This document shows, one piece after another, positions 17,213 through 25,057 of a stretch of 64,000 bases of DNA. Numbering within the stretch: position 1 is the first letter of the stretch; the number at the start of each line of letters is the position of its first letter. The notes under the pieces were generated by a model that saw only the letters and a list, made by a program, of their open reading frames with translations, was not told the DNA's origin and ran no database searches. The stretch lies in assembly GCF_004349055.1 (NCBI RefSeq), contig NZ_SMKX01000026.1, positions 1 to 64,000 of the forward strand. The letters are read 5' to 3'. This DNA is from Kribbella antibiotica (GTDB lineage: Bacteria; Actinomycetota; Actinomycetes; Propionibacteriales; Kribbellaceae). Both the position numbers and the translations under genes were made by a program.

Positions 17213-18678
17213 GCGGGCGCGGCCACCACAGCCGGTACGGCGGCCTGGCCCGAGCCGGCCACGTTGGCTCGTTTGGCGAGTACCGAGTAGGCGGCGAACC
17301 CGACGCCGCAGCCGATGAACCAGCTGTAGTCGGCGACCCACAACGCTGCATCGAGCCAGCGCGGGACCAGCACTGAGGCGATCGAGACCAGGCCGGCGAT
17401 GATCACCGACTTCACGGCGCTGGGGTTGTAGCCCTTGGAGTAGTGGTATTCGCCGTCCTCATCCATCGTGAACATGTCGTCGACGACGAGTTTCTGCTTG
17501 CGGATCAGGTAGAAGTCGGCGATCAGGATGCCGAACAGCGGACCGATCAGCGCACCGAGAATGCCCAGCGTGTAGTGGATCGCGGTGTCGTTGTTGTACC
17601 AGTTCCACGGTGTCAGGACGACCGATCCGACCGCCGCGATCATGCCGCCGGCGCGCCAGCTGATGCGTTGCGGGCTCACGTTGGAGAAGTCGAAGGCCGG
17701 CGAGATGAAGTTGGCGACGATGTTGATCCCGACCGTGGCCGTGACGAAGGTGGCGGCGCCGAGCAGGATGGCGAAGGTGCTGTCGATTCGCTCGACGGTC
17801 TTGATCGGATCCGTGATCAGCTCGCCGAAGACCGGGACGGTGGCGGCGGCCGTGATCACGGTCAGCAGGGAGAAGAAGATGAAGTTGAGCGGCAGCCCCC
17901 AGAAGTTGCCCTTCTTCACGGCGGCGAAGCTCTTGCCGTAGCGGGAGAAGTCGCCGAAGTTCAGCATCGGTCCGGAGAAGTACGACACCACCAGCGCGAT
18001 CGCGCTGAGCATCGTGCCGACCGTGGCCCAGCCGGAGAGCTTGTGGTCCGACAGGTTGAGGTCGATGTGGAAATCAGCCTTGATCAGCAGGTAGATGCAG
18101 AGCAGCAGCATCGTGATGTAGACAGCGGGACCGGCGAAGTCGATGAACTTGCGGATGGTCTCCATACCGCGCCAGAACAACGCTGCCTGGGCGACCCAGA
18201 GGATGACGAAACCGACGTAGCCGAGCGTGGAGAGGCCGAGGAATCCGTGCTGGTTGACGTCCGCCCAGGGCGCCAGGCCCGGCCAGAGTTTCAGGAACAC
18301 GATATTGAGCGCAGCGGCGGCCAGGAAGGTTTGGACGCCGTACCAGGCGACTGCGATCAGGCCACGGATGATCGCAGCGATGTTGGCGCCCCGAACACCG
18401 AAGGAGACCCGGCTGATCACGGGATACGGCACGCCCGCGAGCTGGCTCGGTTTGGCCACGAGGTTGCAGAAGAACTGCACGATGCAGATGCCGACCACCA
18501 GGCAGATGAACACCTGCCAGCTCGTCAGACCGAGCGCGAACAGACTGCCTGCGGTCAGATAGCCGCCTACGCTGTGCACGTCGGACATCCAGAACGCGAA
18601 GATGTTGTAGGAGCCCCACGTCTGCTTCTTGAGGGGCGCGAGATCCTCGTTCGTGAGTCTGGGGTCGTAGTCGGTCAT
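17209..18678 (-). CDS. NCS1 nucleobase/allantoin-type cation symporter
   Basis: 489 residues with about 12 membrane helices. The N-terminal segment LTNEDLAPLKKQTWGSYNIF followed by FWMSDVHSVGGY is the classic entry to NCS1 transporters for allantoin, hydantoin, uracil or cytosine. The ATG at 18678 gives the usual N-terminus; a TTG at 18747 overlapping the GntR stop (TTGA) would add 23 residues and cannot be excluded. It is downstream of a GntR regulator and upstream of the racemase, forming a three-gene uptake unit. Unlike the NCS1 gene at 12044, its frame is intact. Confidence 0.85.
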   Translation of the reverse strand: MTDYDPRLTNEDLAPLKKQTWGSYNIFAFWMSDVHSVGGYLTAGSLFALGLTSWQVFICLVVGICIVQFFCNLVAKPSQLAGVPYPVISRVSFGVRGANIAAIIRGLIAVAWYGVQTFLAAAALNIVFLKLWPGLAPWADVNQHGFLGLSTLGYVGFVILWVAQAALFWRGMETIRKFIDFAGPAVYITMLLLCIYLLIKADFHIDLNLSDHKLSGWATVGTMLSAIALVVSYFSGPMLNFGDFSRYGKSFAAVKKGNFWGLPLNFIFFSLLTVITAAATVPVFGELITDPIKTVERIDSTFAILLGAATFVTATVGINIVANFISPAFDFSNVSPQRISWRAGGMIAAVGSVVLTPWNWYNNDTAIHYTLGILGALIGPLFGILIADFYLIRKQKLVVDDMFTMDEDGEYHYSKGYNPSAVKSVIIAGLVSIASVLVPRWLDAALWVADYSWFIGCGVGFAAYSVLAKRANVAGSGQAAVPAVVAAPA

Positions 18679-18743
18679 GCTCAGCGACGCTAAGAAGGGC
18701 TCGTTTCGGCGGCCGGCGCCGCTGGTAAACGTGGGGTTTCGGC

Positions 18744-19445
18744 TCAAATATATGAGAAGCGGTCGGGGTCGTCCGCGAATCGGCTGATCGCGGTTCGGAG
18801 GCGGGCGTAGTGGCGGTCCGACTCGGCGACCAGGGCGTCGGCGTCGCGGTTGGTGAACGCGATCAGCATGCGCTCGTGGTCGGCGTGCAGCGCGGCGCGA
18901 TCGTCGTCGGGCACGCGCGACATCGGCCGGGCCGGTTCGGTGATGTTCCAGACGGATTCGTACATCTTGACCAGGCGCTGCATGCCCGACGGCACGATCA
19001 GGGCGAGGTGGAAGGCGCGGGCAGCGGTGTCGTATGCCCGCTCGTCGCCGCGTTCGACGGCCTCGCCGAGCTGGGCATGGGCAGCCCGGACCTGCTCCTC
19101 GTGCCCCGGCTCAGCCAGTACGGCGGCTGCGCGCAAAGCGGCCGATTCGAGCGCCTGGCGGACGTCGTACAGTTCCTTGAACTCGCTGAAGGTCAGTTTC
19201 GCGACGCTGTAACCAACGTGCGGCCGATGCTCGACCAGCCCTTCGGCCAGCAGGGTCTTGAGCGCTTCGCGGACCGGGATCGGACTGACCCCGAAGAACG
19301 CCGCGACCTCGTCGATAGGGATCGGCGTACCCGGCTGCTGATCGCCGATCAGAATCGAGCGCCGCAGATCGCCCTCCAGTGAGGTGGTCTCACCGACACC
19401 GCCCGTGCGCAACAGCCGCGAAGCAAAGCCTGACCGACGGCGCAT
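18744..19445 (-). CDS. GntR-family regulator with FCD domain
   Basis: 233 residues. The N-terminal winged helix-turn-helix (PIDEVAAFFGVSPIPVREALKTL, near 42-65) is GntR; the C-terminal helical part with RALESAALRAAA..., AFHLALI and the late HERMLIAF is an FCD ligand domain (FadR subgroup), which often binds carboxylates via Asp/His-coordinated metal. It is first in the unit with the NCS1 permease and racemase, so it probably represses that uptake system until the substrate or a product binds. Confidence 0.9.
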   Translation of the reverse strand: MRRRSGFASRLLRTGGVGETTSLEGDLRRSILIGDQQPGTPIPIDEVAAFFGVSPIPVREALKTLLAEGLVEHRPHVGYSVAKLTFSEFKELYDVRQALESAALRAAAVLAEPGHEEQVRAAHAQLGEAVERGDERAYDTAARAFHLALIVPSGMQRLVKMYESVWNITEPARPMSRVPDDDRAALHADHERMLIAFTNRDADALVAESDRHYARLRTAISRFADDPDRFSYI

Positions 19446-19463
19446 CTCCCGACGATAAGCCTT

Positions 19464-20114
19464 CTAGGCGGATCCGTACATCGGCGTACCCCATTGCCCG
19501 CGATGAATGACCTGGCTGGCGTCGCGGCGCCGCTCGGCCAGTTTCGGGTTCTGGGGTGCAGCGTCGGGCGCCCGGTAGCCGATCGCGATCGCGCCGATCG
19601 GGTGATAGTCGTCCGGGACCCCGAACTCGTTGCGGAACCGCTGGAGGTGTTCGGGGATCTCCGTGTCCGGTCGGTCCTCGCTCGCCTTGGGCATGAGCCA
19701 GAAGAAGAACGCGCCGAGTCCCTCGTCCACCGCTGACAGCAGGATGAGCATCGCCGCCATACCGGTGTCGATGTGCCAGTACGGCGCCGGCCACTTCGCC
19801 TCAGCGCGATCCTGCCAGCTCTTGTCCGGCTCGGCGTACCGGGCCAGGTAACTGGCCTTGTGGGCCATCGGCACGACGACCAGCGGCGCGTTTTGCATCG
19901 CGGGGGTGTACGCGGTCTGGTTCGGTACGAACGGCCAGAACCGCTCACGGTCGGCGGCATCCTGCAGGACCAGGAATCCCCAGCCCTGCGCAAAGCCCGC
20001 CGACGGCGCGCGGAGCGCACTGGCGAGGATTCGATCGACCACCTCCGCCGGCAACTCCCGGTCGGTGAACTGCCGAATCATTCGACGACGACGAACCACC
20101 TCGGCAAACTCCAT
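19464..20114 (-). CDS. Nitroreductase-family flavoprotein
   Basis: 216 residues. The N-terminal VVRRRRMIRQFTDRELP, PSAGFAQGW in the middle of the first third and the late IGAIAIGYRAPD are signature segments of FMN-dependent nitroreductases. It likely reduces quinones, nitro compounds or enoyl-type substrates using NAD(P)H. It lies just downstream of an acyl-CoA dehydrogenase on the same strand (25-base gap), so both may be on one transcript. Confidence 0.88.
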   Translation of the reverse strand: MEFAEVVRRRRMIRQFTDRELPAEVVDRILASALRAPSAGFAQGWGFLVLQDAADRERFWPFVPNQTAYTPAMQNAPLVVVPMAHKASYLARYAEPDKSWQDRAEAKWPAPYWHIDTGMAAMLILLSAVDEGLGAFFFWLMPKASEDRPDTEIPEHLQRFRNEFGVPDDYHPIGAIAIGYRAPDAAPQNPKLAERRRDASQVIHRGQWGTPMYGSA

Positions 20115-20139
20115 CGCTCCACCCTACGAGAGAGCTGGC

Positions 20140-21312
20140 TCAGTTGAAGTGGGCGCCGGGTTTGCGGTAGCCGCGGAGTAGGTCGCGGGAGATGATCAGG
20201 CGCTGCATTTCGTCGGTGCCCTCGAAGATGCGCCAGAGGCGGACTTCGCGGAACCAGCGTTCGATCGGGAGTTCTTTGGTGTAGCCCATGCCGCCGTGGA
20301 TCTGGAGGACTCGGTCGGCGACGCGGTTGACGGTATTCGTGCCGTAGAGCTTGGCGATCGCGCTGTCGTGCTGGGGCGAACGGCCTTGGTCGACGGACCA
20401 GGCGGCGTACAGGACGAGCCAGCGGGCGGCCTCGAGCTCGACCTCGGAGTCGGCGATCATCCACTGGATGGCTTGGTTGTCGGCGATCGGGGAGCCGAAG
20501 GTTTCGCGGGTCGTGGCGTGCTCGATGGCCAGCTGGAGCAGGCGTTCGCAGGCGCCGATGCCGCGGGCCGGGATGATGAAGCGGCCCTTCATGATCCAGC
20601 GCATGGCGAGCTCGTAGCCCTGGCCGATCTCGCCGAGGACGTGATCGTGCGGAACCCGTACGTCGTCGAAGTTGAGGGTCGCGGGGACCGCCTGGCCCAT
20701 GGTGACGATCGGGTCGGAGGTCCAGCCGCGGTCGCGGTCGACCAGGAACGCGGTGAAGCCGCCCTTGGAGCCTTTCTCGGCGTCGGTGACCGCGATGACG
20801 ATGGCGAAGTCGGCCTCGTTGCCGCCGGTGATGAACGTCTTCTCACCGCGGATGACCCACTCGTCGCCGTCGCGGCGGGCGGTGGTGCGGATCGCGCGGG
20901 TGTCGGAGCCCGCTCCCGGTTCGGTGATCGCGAAGCACGACTTGCGCTCGCCCGAGATCGTCGGGAGCAGGTACTCCTCGCGTTGGTCCGCATTGCTCTC
21001 GTACAGGATGTTGTCGGCCTCACCACCGAACGAGAACGGTACGAACGTTCGCCCGAGCTCGCTCGTGATGAGCGCCTGATCGACCGCGGAAAGGTCCATC
21101 CCGCCGTACTCCTCGGGGGTGCTCAGCCCCCAGAACCCGAAGGACTTCGCCTTCAGCCGGAGCTCCGTGACGACATCAGGCTCGACACCGGGCCGGCCTT
21201 CTCGCTCCCGCTTCAGTACGTCGTTCTCCAGCGGCATCAGTTCTCTTCGCACGAACTCCCGCGTCGTTTCGCGAATCGCGCGCTGTTCGTCGCTGAGCGA
21301 GAAGTCGACCAT
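20140..21312 (-). CDS. Acyl-CoA dehydrogenase
   Basis: 390 residues with the three-part acyl-CoA dehydrogenase fold: N-terminal helical part (FSLSDEQRAIRETTREFV), the flavin-loop CFAITEPGAGSD, and C-terminal QIHGGMGYTKELPIERWF and RIFEGTDEMQR. FAD-dependent alpha,beta-oxidation of an acyl-CoA is expected; chain specificity cannot be read. The ATG at 21312 has GAGG five bases upstream; an ATG at 21324 is an alternative. Confidence 0.92.
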   Translation of the reverse strand: MVDFSLSDEQRAIRETTREFVRRELMPLENDVLKREREGRPGVEPDVVTELRLKAKSFGFWGLSTPEEYGGMDLSAVDQALITSELGRTFVPFSFGGEADNILYESNADQREEYLLPTISGERKSCFAITEPGAGSDTRAIRTTARRDGDEWVIRGEKTFITGGNEADFAIVIAVTDAEKGSKGGFTAFLVDRDRGWTSDPIVTMGQAVPATLNFDDVRVPHDHVLGEIGQGYELAMRWIMKGRFIIPARGIGACERLLQLAIEHATTRETFGSPIADNQAIQWMIADSEVELEAARWLVLYAAWSVDQGRSPQHDSAIAKLYGTNTVNRVADRVLQIHGGMGYTKELPIERWFREVRLWRIFEGTDEMQRLIISRDLLRGYRKPGAHFN

Positions 21313-21357
21313 CGGGCCCTCCATCGGTTGGCTGCCCAGCCACCGTAAGCGCTCCGG

Positions 21358-22221
21358 CTACGCGGTGGGAACGAAGTCGGCGCGGTGGTTTTCGCACCAC
21401 TCGCGGAAGGTCCGCGGGGCTGTTCCGGTGAGGTTCTGTACGTCGTCGGAGAGGATGCCGGCGCGGCCCGCGCGGAACAGTTCGTGCAGGTTCTGAAGCG
21501 CGCGCACCTGCGGCTCCGGCGTACCGCGCTGGAGGCTGGCTTCGGCGTACTGCTCGGGAGTGAGGAGCACGCACTCGATGTCGCGCCCCAGGACGTCGGC
21601 GAGGATCTCCACCTGTTCCTGGTCGGTCAGGGCCTCGGGGCCGTTCAGTATGTAGCCGTGGCCCTCGTGGCCGGCTTCGGTCATGACGGTGGCTGCGACG
21701 CGGGCGATGTCGTAGGGGTCGATGGGCGGGCTGTAGCCGGGCGCGGTCGGGATGTAAACCTTGCCTTCGGCATCGATTGTGTCCTTCCACCACAGTGCGT
21801 TGCTGGCGATGGCGTTGGGGCGCAGGTAGGTGATGGCGATCCCCGACTCGCGCAGGACGTCGTCGCGAGCGTTGATCGCAGCACCGATCAGTGGGCGCGG
21901 GTGTACGACGGTACCGATCGACGACAGTACGACGATCCGGCCGACGCCGGCCTCTTTGGCCGCGTCCACGACGTTCTGCGCCTGGGCGGGGATTGGTGCG
22001 GCCTGCATGAAGAAGATGACGTCGATGCCGTCCGCCGCCTTGTGCAGGGCCTCGGTGTCGTCGAGGTCGCCGATGGCGATCTCGGCCGCGGGCGGCAGGT
22101 TGCTCGCCTTGTCAGGGTTGCGGATATATGCACGGACGTCTTGTCCGGCGTCAACGAGTTGCTGAACGAGTTCGCCGCCGACGTTGCCAGTGGCTCCGGT
22201 GATCAAATGTTTTGCTGCCAT
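21358..22221 (-). CDS. NmrA-like NAD(P)-binding protein
   Basis: 287 residues starting MAAKHLITGATGNVGGELV, a Rossmann motif, with IRNPDKAS, VVLSSIGTV and ITYLRPNAIASN as in NmrA/QOR2-like proteins. It may be a quinone or NADPH-sensing reductase. It is divergent from the MmyB-like regulator at 22307 with an 85-base gap containing an inverted repeat; this gene-pair arrangement suggests that the regulator controls it (inference). Confidence 0.82.
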   Translation of the reverse strand: MAAKHLITGATGNVGGELVQQLVDAGQDVRAYIRNPDKASNLPPAAEIAIGDLDDTEALHKAADGIDVIFFMQAAPIPAQAQNVVDAAKEAGVGRIVVLSSIGTVVHPRPLIGAAINARDDVLRESGIAITYLRPNAIASNALWWKDTIDAEGKVYIPTAPGYSPPIDPYDIARVAATVMTEAGHEGHGYILNGPEALTDQEQVEILADVLGRDIECVLLTPEQYAEASLQRGTPEPQVRALQNLHELFRAGRAGILSDDVQNLTGTAPRTFREWCENHRADFVPTA

Positions 22222-22254
22222 GACTCCAGACTGCAATTTGCCGGCGGTAACAGC

Positions 22255-22273
22255 GTGGCCCACCTGGGGCCAC
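22255..22273. promoter_or_regulatory. Inverted repeat in divergent promoter, probable operator
   Basis: GTGGCC and GGCCAC form perfect six-base arms around CACCTGG. The site lies 34 bases from both divergent starts (22221 minus, 22307 plus), as expected for the operator of the XRE/MmyB regulator. Confidence 0.5.
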
Positions 22274-22306
22274 CCAGATGCTTCTTCGTCGGGGCACACT
22301 GGGGAT

Positions 22307-23146
22307 ATGGAGTCACTGCTTGAGCTCGGCCCGCTGCTGCGCGCCTGGCGTGGGCGTCTGCAGCCTGCGGATGTCGGGTCACCTTTTGGGAACCGATCGA
22401 CCCGTACGGCGGGGCTTCGGCGCGAGGAAGTGGCCTGGCTTGCTGGAGTGTCGCCCGACTATGTCAAGCGTCTCGAGCAAGGGCGCGCGCATCCGTCCGC
22501 CAGCGTGGTGCACGCACTCGCCAGGGCATTGCGGCTTTCGGACAGCGAAACTGCCACAGCACTGCGGTTGGCCGGGCATGCGAGTGACTTGCGGACGTTG
22601 ATGCCGCGGCGGATCACACCGAGCGTTCGGCGCCTGTTGGACCGCCTTCCGGAGACACCAGTGGCCGTCTTCGACGCAGCCTGGACGCGGCTGGAGCAGA
22701 ACCCGCTGTGGACCGCGCTCATGGGTGATCATCGCGATTCCGGCGGCCGGGAAGAGAACCTGGTCTGGCGGCACTTCTTCGGCAGCCCGGCACGAGTCCG
22801 TCATCCGCAGCTGGAGAAGTACCGTGGGGCACTCGTTGCGGACCTTCGCGGCGTCCATGCGCGCTACCCGGCCGACCCGGATCTCGCAGCTCTCGTGTCT
22901 GCGCTGCGATCGCGTAGCGAGGAATTCGCACGCCTGTGGGACACCGCGACGATCGGGGAGCACGGCAACGAGCGCAAGACCATCGACCATCCGGAGATCG
23001 GCGCGATCGAGTTGGACTGCGACGTCGTCACGATCCACGGCGCTGACCTCCGCCTGATCATCTTCACCGCTGCCCCTGGGACTACCGCCGCAGACCAGTT
23101 GCAACTCCTCCGCGTCCTCGGATCCGAACGAGTCAGCGCTCCCTGA
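22307..23146 (+). CDS. XRE-family regulator with MmyB-like ligand domain
   Basis: 279 residues. The N-terminal HTH (LRREEVAWLAGVSPDYVKRLEQGRAHPS, about 38-65) and following helices are the standard start of the XRE proteins carrying an MmyB-like (MLTR) ligand-binding domain; the C-terminal part has the family markers NPLWTAL, REENLVWRHFF and a late GAIELDCDVVTIHGADLRLIIFTA. Such proteins usually control a divergent oxidoreductase gene, here the NmrA-like gene. ATG 22307 is six bases after CACACT, a possible -10, suggesting a leaderless message. Confidence 0.9.
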   Translation: MESLLELGPLLRAWRGRLQPADVGSPFGNRSTRTAGLRREEVAWLAGVSPDYVKRLEQGRAHPSASVVHALARALRLSDSETATALRLAGHASDLRTLMPRRITPSVRRLLDRLPETPVAVFDAAWTRLEQNPLWTALMGDHRDSGGREENLVWRHFFGSPARVRHPQLEKYRGALVADLRGVHARYPADPDLAALVSALRSRSEEFARLWDTATIGEHGNERKTIDHPEIGAIELDCDVVTIHGADLRLIIFTAAPGTTAADQLQLLRVLGSERVSAP

Positions 23147-23159
23147 GACCTCGCGTCGG

Positions 23160-23768
23160 CTAGCGCGGCAGGAGGGCGGAGCTTGCCTGGTCGGTCAGCC
23201 AGGTGGTGCATTCGGGCCAATCCCAGCCGAGCTCGCGGACGGCTCTCCAGCCGCTCCGGCCGAAGTAGAACCAGAGAATGTCGGCGGTGTGGGATTGGTC
23301 GGTGCGGACGGCATTGAGCGTCACCAAGTGTTGGGCAGTCTGCTCCAGCCGTGCGCGGTAGATCTTGTCGGCGCTTTCGGCCGCGGCCGTGACCACCGGG
23401 TCAGCGTTTGCGTTGTCGTGCAACAGATTCAGGATGGTTTCGTGCTGCCGGGTGATGGTGCCCGTGCCCTCAGCTGTCCGGTGCAGGATGTCGCGGCCGT
23501 CGCTCGAACCCAGTACGTCGTCCAGTGTGCTCTGGATGAGCGCGTCATCGGCGCTCTCCGCGACCAGAGCCGCAAGCAGCCCGGGTTTGCCGCCGACGCT
23601 GGTGTACACCGTGTTGAGCGCGACGCCTGCCTGCTCGGCGATTCCGGCCACCGTGGTCTTCGCGTACCCCTGCTCCTCGAAGAGTTGCCGGGCGGCCCGC
23701 AGTACGGCAGCGCGGGTCTCCTGAGCCGCGACAGTCCGGACCTTCGACGTGTACGAGCGCTTCGCCAT
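23160..23768 (-). CDS. TetR-family regulator
   Basis: 202 residues. RAAVLRAARQLFEEQGYAKT followed by VAGIAEQAGVALNTVYTSVG (about residues 15-55) is a TetR DNA-binding domain; the C-terminal helices (ligand pocket) have no recognisable specificity. It is divergent from the hemerythrin gene with a 20-base imperfect palindrome between them. The end converges with the XRE gene, 13 bases apart. Confidence 0.9.
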   Translation of the reverse strand: MAKRSYTSKVRTVAAQETRAAVLRAARQLFEEQGYAKTTVAGIAEQAGVALNTVYTSVGGKPGLLAALVAESADDALIQSTLDDVLGSSDGRDILHRTAEGTGTITRQHETILNLLHDNANADPVVTAAAESADKIYRARLEQTAQHLVTLNAVRTDQSHTADILWFYFGRSGWRAVRELGWDWPECTTWLTDQASSALLPR

Positions 23769-23806
23769 GGCGGCACTATCGCAGATCCTCGGGTGTTCCA
23801 TCCAAT

Positions 23807-23826
23807 CAAGTGATGGTCATCTATTG
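23807..23826. promoter_or_regulatory. Imperfect 20-base palindrome, probable TetR operator
   Basis: CAA-N2-GATG-N2-CATC-N2-TTG is symmetric at 14 of 20 positions and lies between the divergent TetR (23768) and hemerythrin (23851) starts. It would overlap the -35 zone of the hemerythrin promoter, which fits repression by the adjacent TetR protein. Confidence 0.5.
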
Positions 23827-23838
23827 AAAGTAAGTGTG

Positions 23839-23844
23839 TACTAT
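23839..23844 (+). promoter_or_regulatory. -10 element of a leaderless promoter
   Basis: TACTAT stands six bases before the ATG at 23851, so transcription would start at or next to the A of the start codon. No ribosome site is present. This spacing is the known signature of leaderless actinobacterial mRNAs. Confidence 0.55.
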
Positions 23845-23850
23845 GAATTC

Positions 23851-24537
23851 ATGCTGATCAACCCTGACGCCCCGGCCGACAAGCCGGAAACCCAGCAGAT
23901 GAAGGTCATTCACCGGGCGATGCGCCGCGAGTTCGCGCAACTGCCTGAGCTGATCGCCGTCGTACCGGCTGGTGACACCGCTCGTGCGCGCCTGCTCGGA
24001 GACCACCTCGCTCTGATGCTGGGCATGCTGCACGAACACCATGAGGCCGAGGATGAACTGCTCTGGCCGCTGCTCGTCGAACGCGTCCCGCTGCAGCAGG
24101 CGCTGATCAATCTGATGGAGCAGCAGCACGAAGCAGTCGCCCAGGCGATCGGCGTCATCGAGGCCGAGCTGCCCCGCTGGACTGCCGATGCCAACCTCGC
24201 GTCCCGCGACTCCCTGACCGGCTCGCTGCGCGACTTGGAGGCTGCGCTGGTTGAGCACCTAGACCTCGAAGAAACCGAGGTGCTGCCGCTCATCCACGAC
24301 CACCTCACCGTTCTCGAGTGGGAGGCGCCGAAGCGGCATGCCATGAAGAACGGCCCGAAATCCCTCACCAGCAAGCTGACCATGGCCGGCATCGTCCTGG
24401 AAGACGCGACCCCACGCGAACAAGCCTGGTTCCTGAATGAAATGCCCCCGCCGGCCAGGCTCCTGTGGCGAGCCTTCGGCGCCCGCCGCTACCAGGCCTA
24501 CAAACAATCAGTCCGCGCCGAAGCGCTCGTCCAGTAA
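23851..24537 (+). CDS. Hemerythrin-like domain protein
   Basis: 228 residues. A four-helix HHE cation-binding domain occupies about 17-160: IHRAMRREF, MLHEHHEAEDELLWPLL, LMEQQHEAV and LVEHLDLEETEVLPLIHDHL supply the His/Glu ligands for a di-iron site. Such proteins bind O2 or NO or buffer iron. The C-terminal 60 residues (PPPARLLWRAFGARRYQAYK) occur on many actinobacterial members. An earlier in-frame start is rejected because ATG 23851 is placed by a -10 box. It is probably repressed by the divergent TetR. Confidence 0.85.
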   Translation: MLINPDAPADKPETQQMKVIHRAMRREFAQLPELIAVVPAGDTARARLLGDHLALMLGMLHEHHEAEDELLWPLLVERVPLQQALINLMEQQHEAVAQAIGVIEAELPRWTADANLASRDSLTGSLRDLEAALVEHLDLEETEVLPLIHDHLTVLEWEAPKRHAMKNGPKSLTSKLTMAGIVLEDATPREQAWFLNEMPPPARLLWRAFGARRYQAYKQSVRAEALVQ

Positions 24538-24671
24538 GGCGTTTCGGCAATATCGCCTGACGTTCGAAGTCGTGGTGGACAGATGGTCATGTCTTGGGGG
24601 ACAGGCTGGTGTCGGCGCTGTGGGTGCGGCCGTGACGGTCGGCGGTTGTTGCTCGCTGAGGATGGTGGTTT

Positions 24672-24961
24672 GGGGAGCGCAATGCACCGGAACCGGTTCG
24701 TTTCGCTCCCCGAACCGGTTTAGCTCTGCTCCCCAAATCCCACCCCAATCAGTACCTGATCGCCGGCGTCCGCCGTCACGGCGATGACGTCCGGAGGACC
24801 GCGAATCGTCACACCTATCTCGCGCATCCCACCAGCACCTGTTTCCGGTCAGGATCCGCCGGCGTGGGTGTCGGACGTTGTTGCGGTGCCGAACTGACGC
24901 ACGTGGTCGTTCGGCTGGGCTGGGGAGCAAAATGAACCGGGATCGACGGGTAGAACTCCCC
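24672..24961. repeat. Cluster of 19-20-base repeats, GGGGAGC...ACCGG
   Basis: Four related copies occur in this gene-poor gap: plus strand 24672-24690 (GGGGAGCGCAATGCACCGG) and 24922-24940 (GGGGAGCAAAATGAACCGG); minus strand 24693-24711 (GGGGAGCGAAACGAACCGG) and 24715-24734 (GGGGAGCAGAGCTAAACCGG). Both ends are constant and the middle varies. The minus-strand pair is in tandem. The 24922 copy is faced by CTCCCC at 24956-24961, forming a degenerate inverted pair. Purpose unknown: protein-binding sites, a decayed non-autonomous element or a repeated domestic sequence are all possible. The gap runs 24538-25057. Confidence 0.6.
24720..24827 (-). CDS. Possible 35-residue small ORF
   Basis: ATG 24827 to TAA 24720 encodes a 35-residue peptide (begins MREIGVTIRGPPDVIAV, ends GVGFGEQS) with hydrophobic alternation and mixed, not strongly biased, third positions. 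Its last codons and stop lie in one of the GGGGAGC repeats. The ribosome site is poor. It may be coding, a gene remnant, or chance. Confidence 0.25.
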   Translation of the reverse strand: MREIGVTIRGPPDVIAVTADAGDQVLIGVGFGEQS

Positions 24962-25057
24962 GCCGTGCCGCGCCACCGGCCTCAATGACCGCTGGCGTCT
25001 GAAACACGCCGATCGTGTACCTCGGTTCTTCGGATGTCGGCGGGGTGGTGCCCGGGA

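Noticed and set aside
17443-18693. Long plus-strand open frame opposite the intact NCS1 permease
   Set aside because: Asp/Glu/Arg-rich low-complexity translation, a usual shadow of GC-rich membrane genes.
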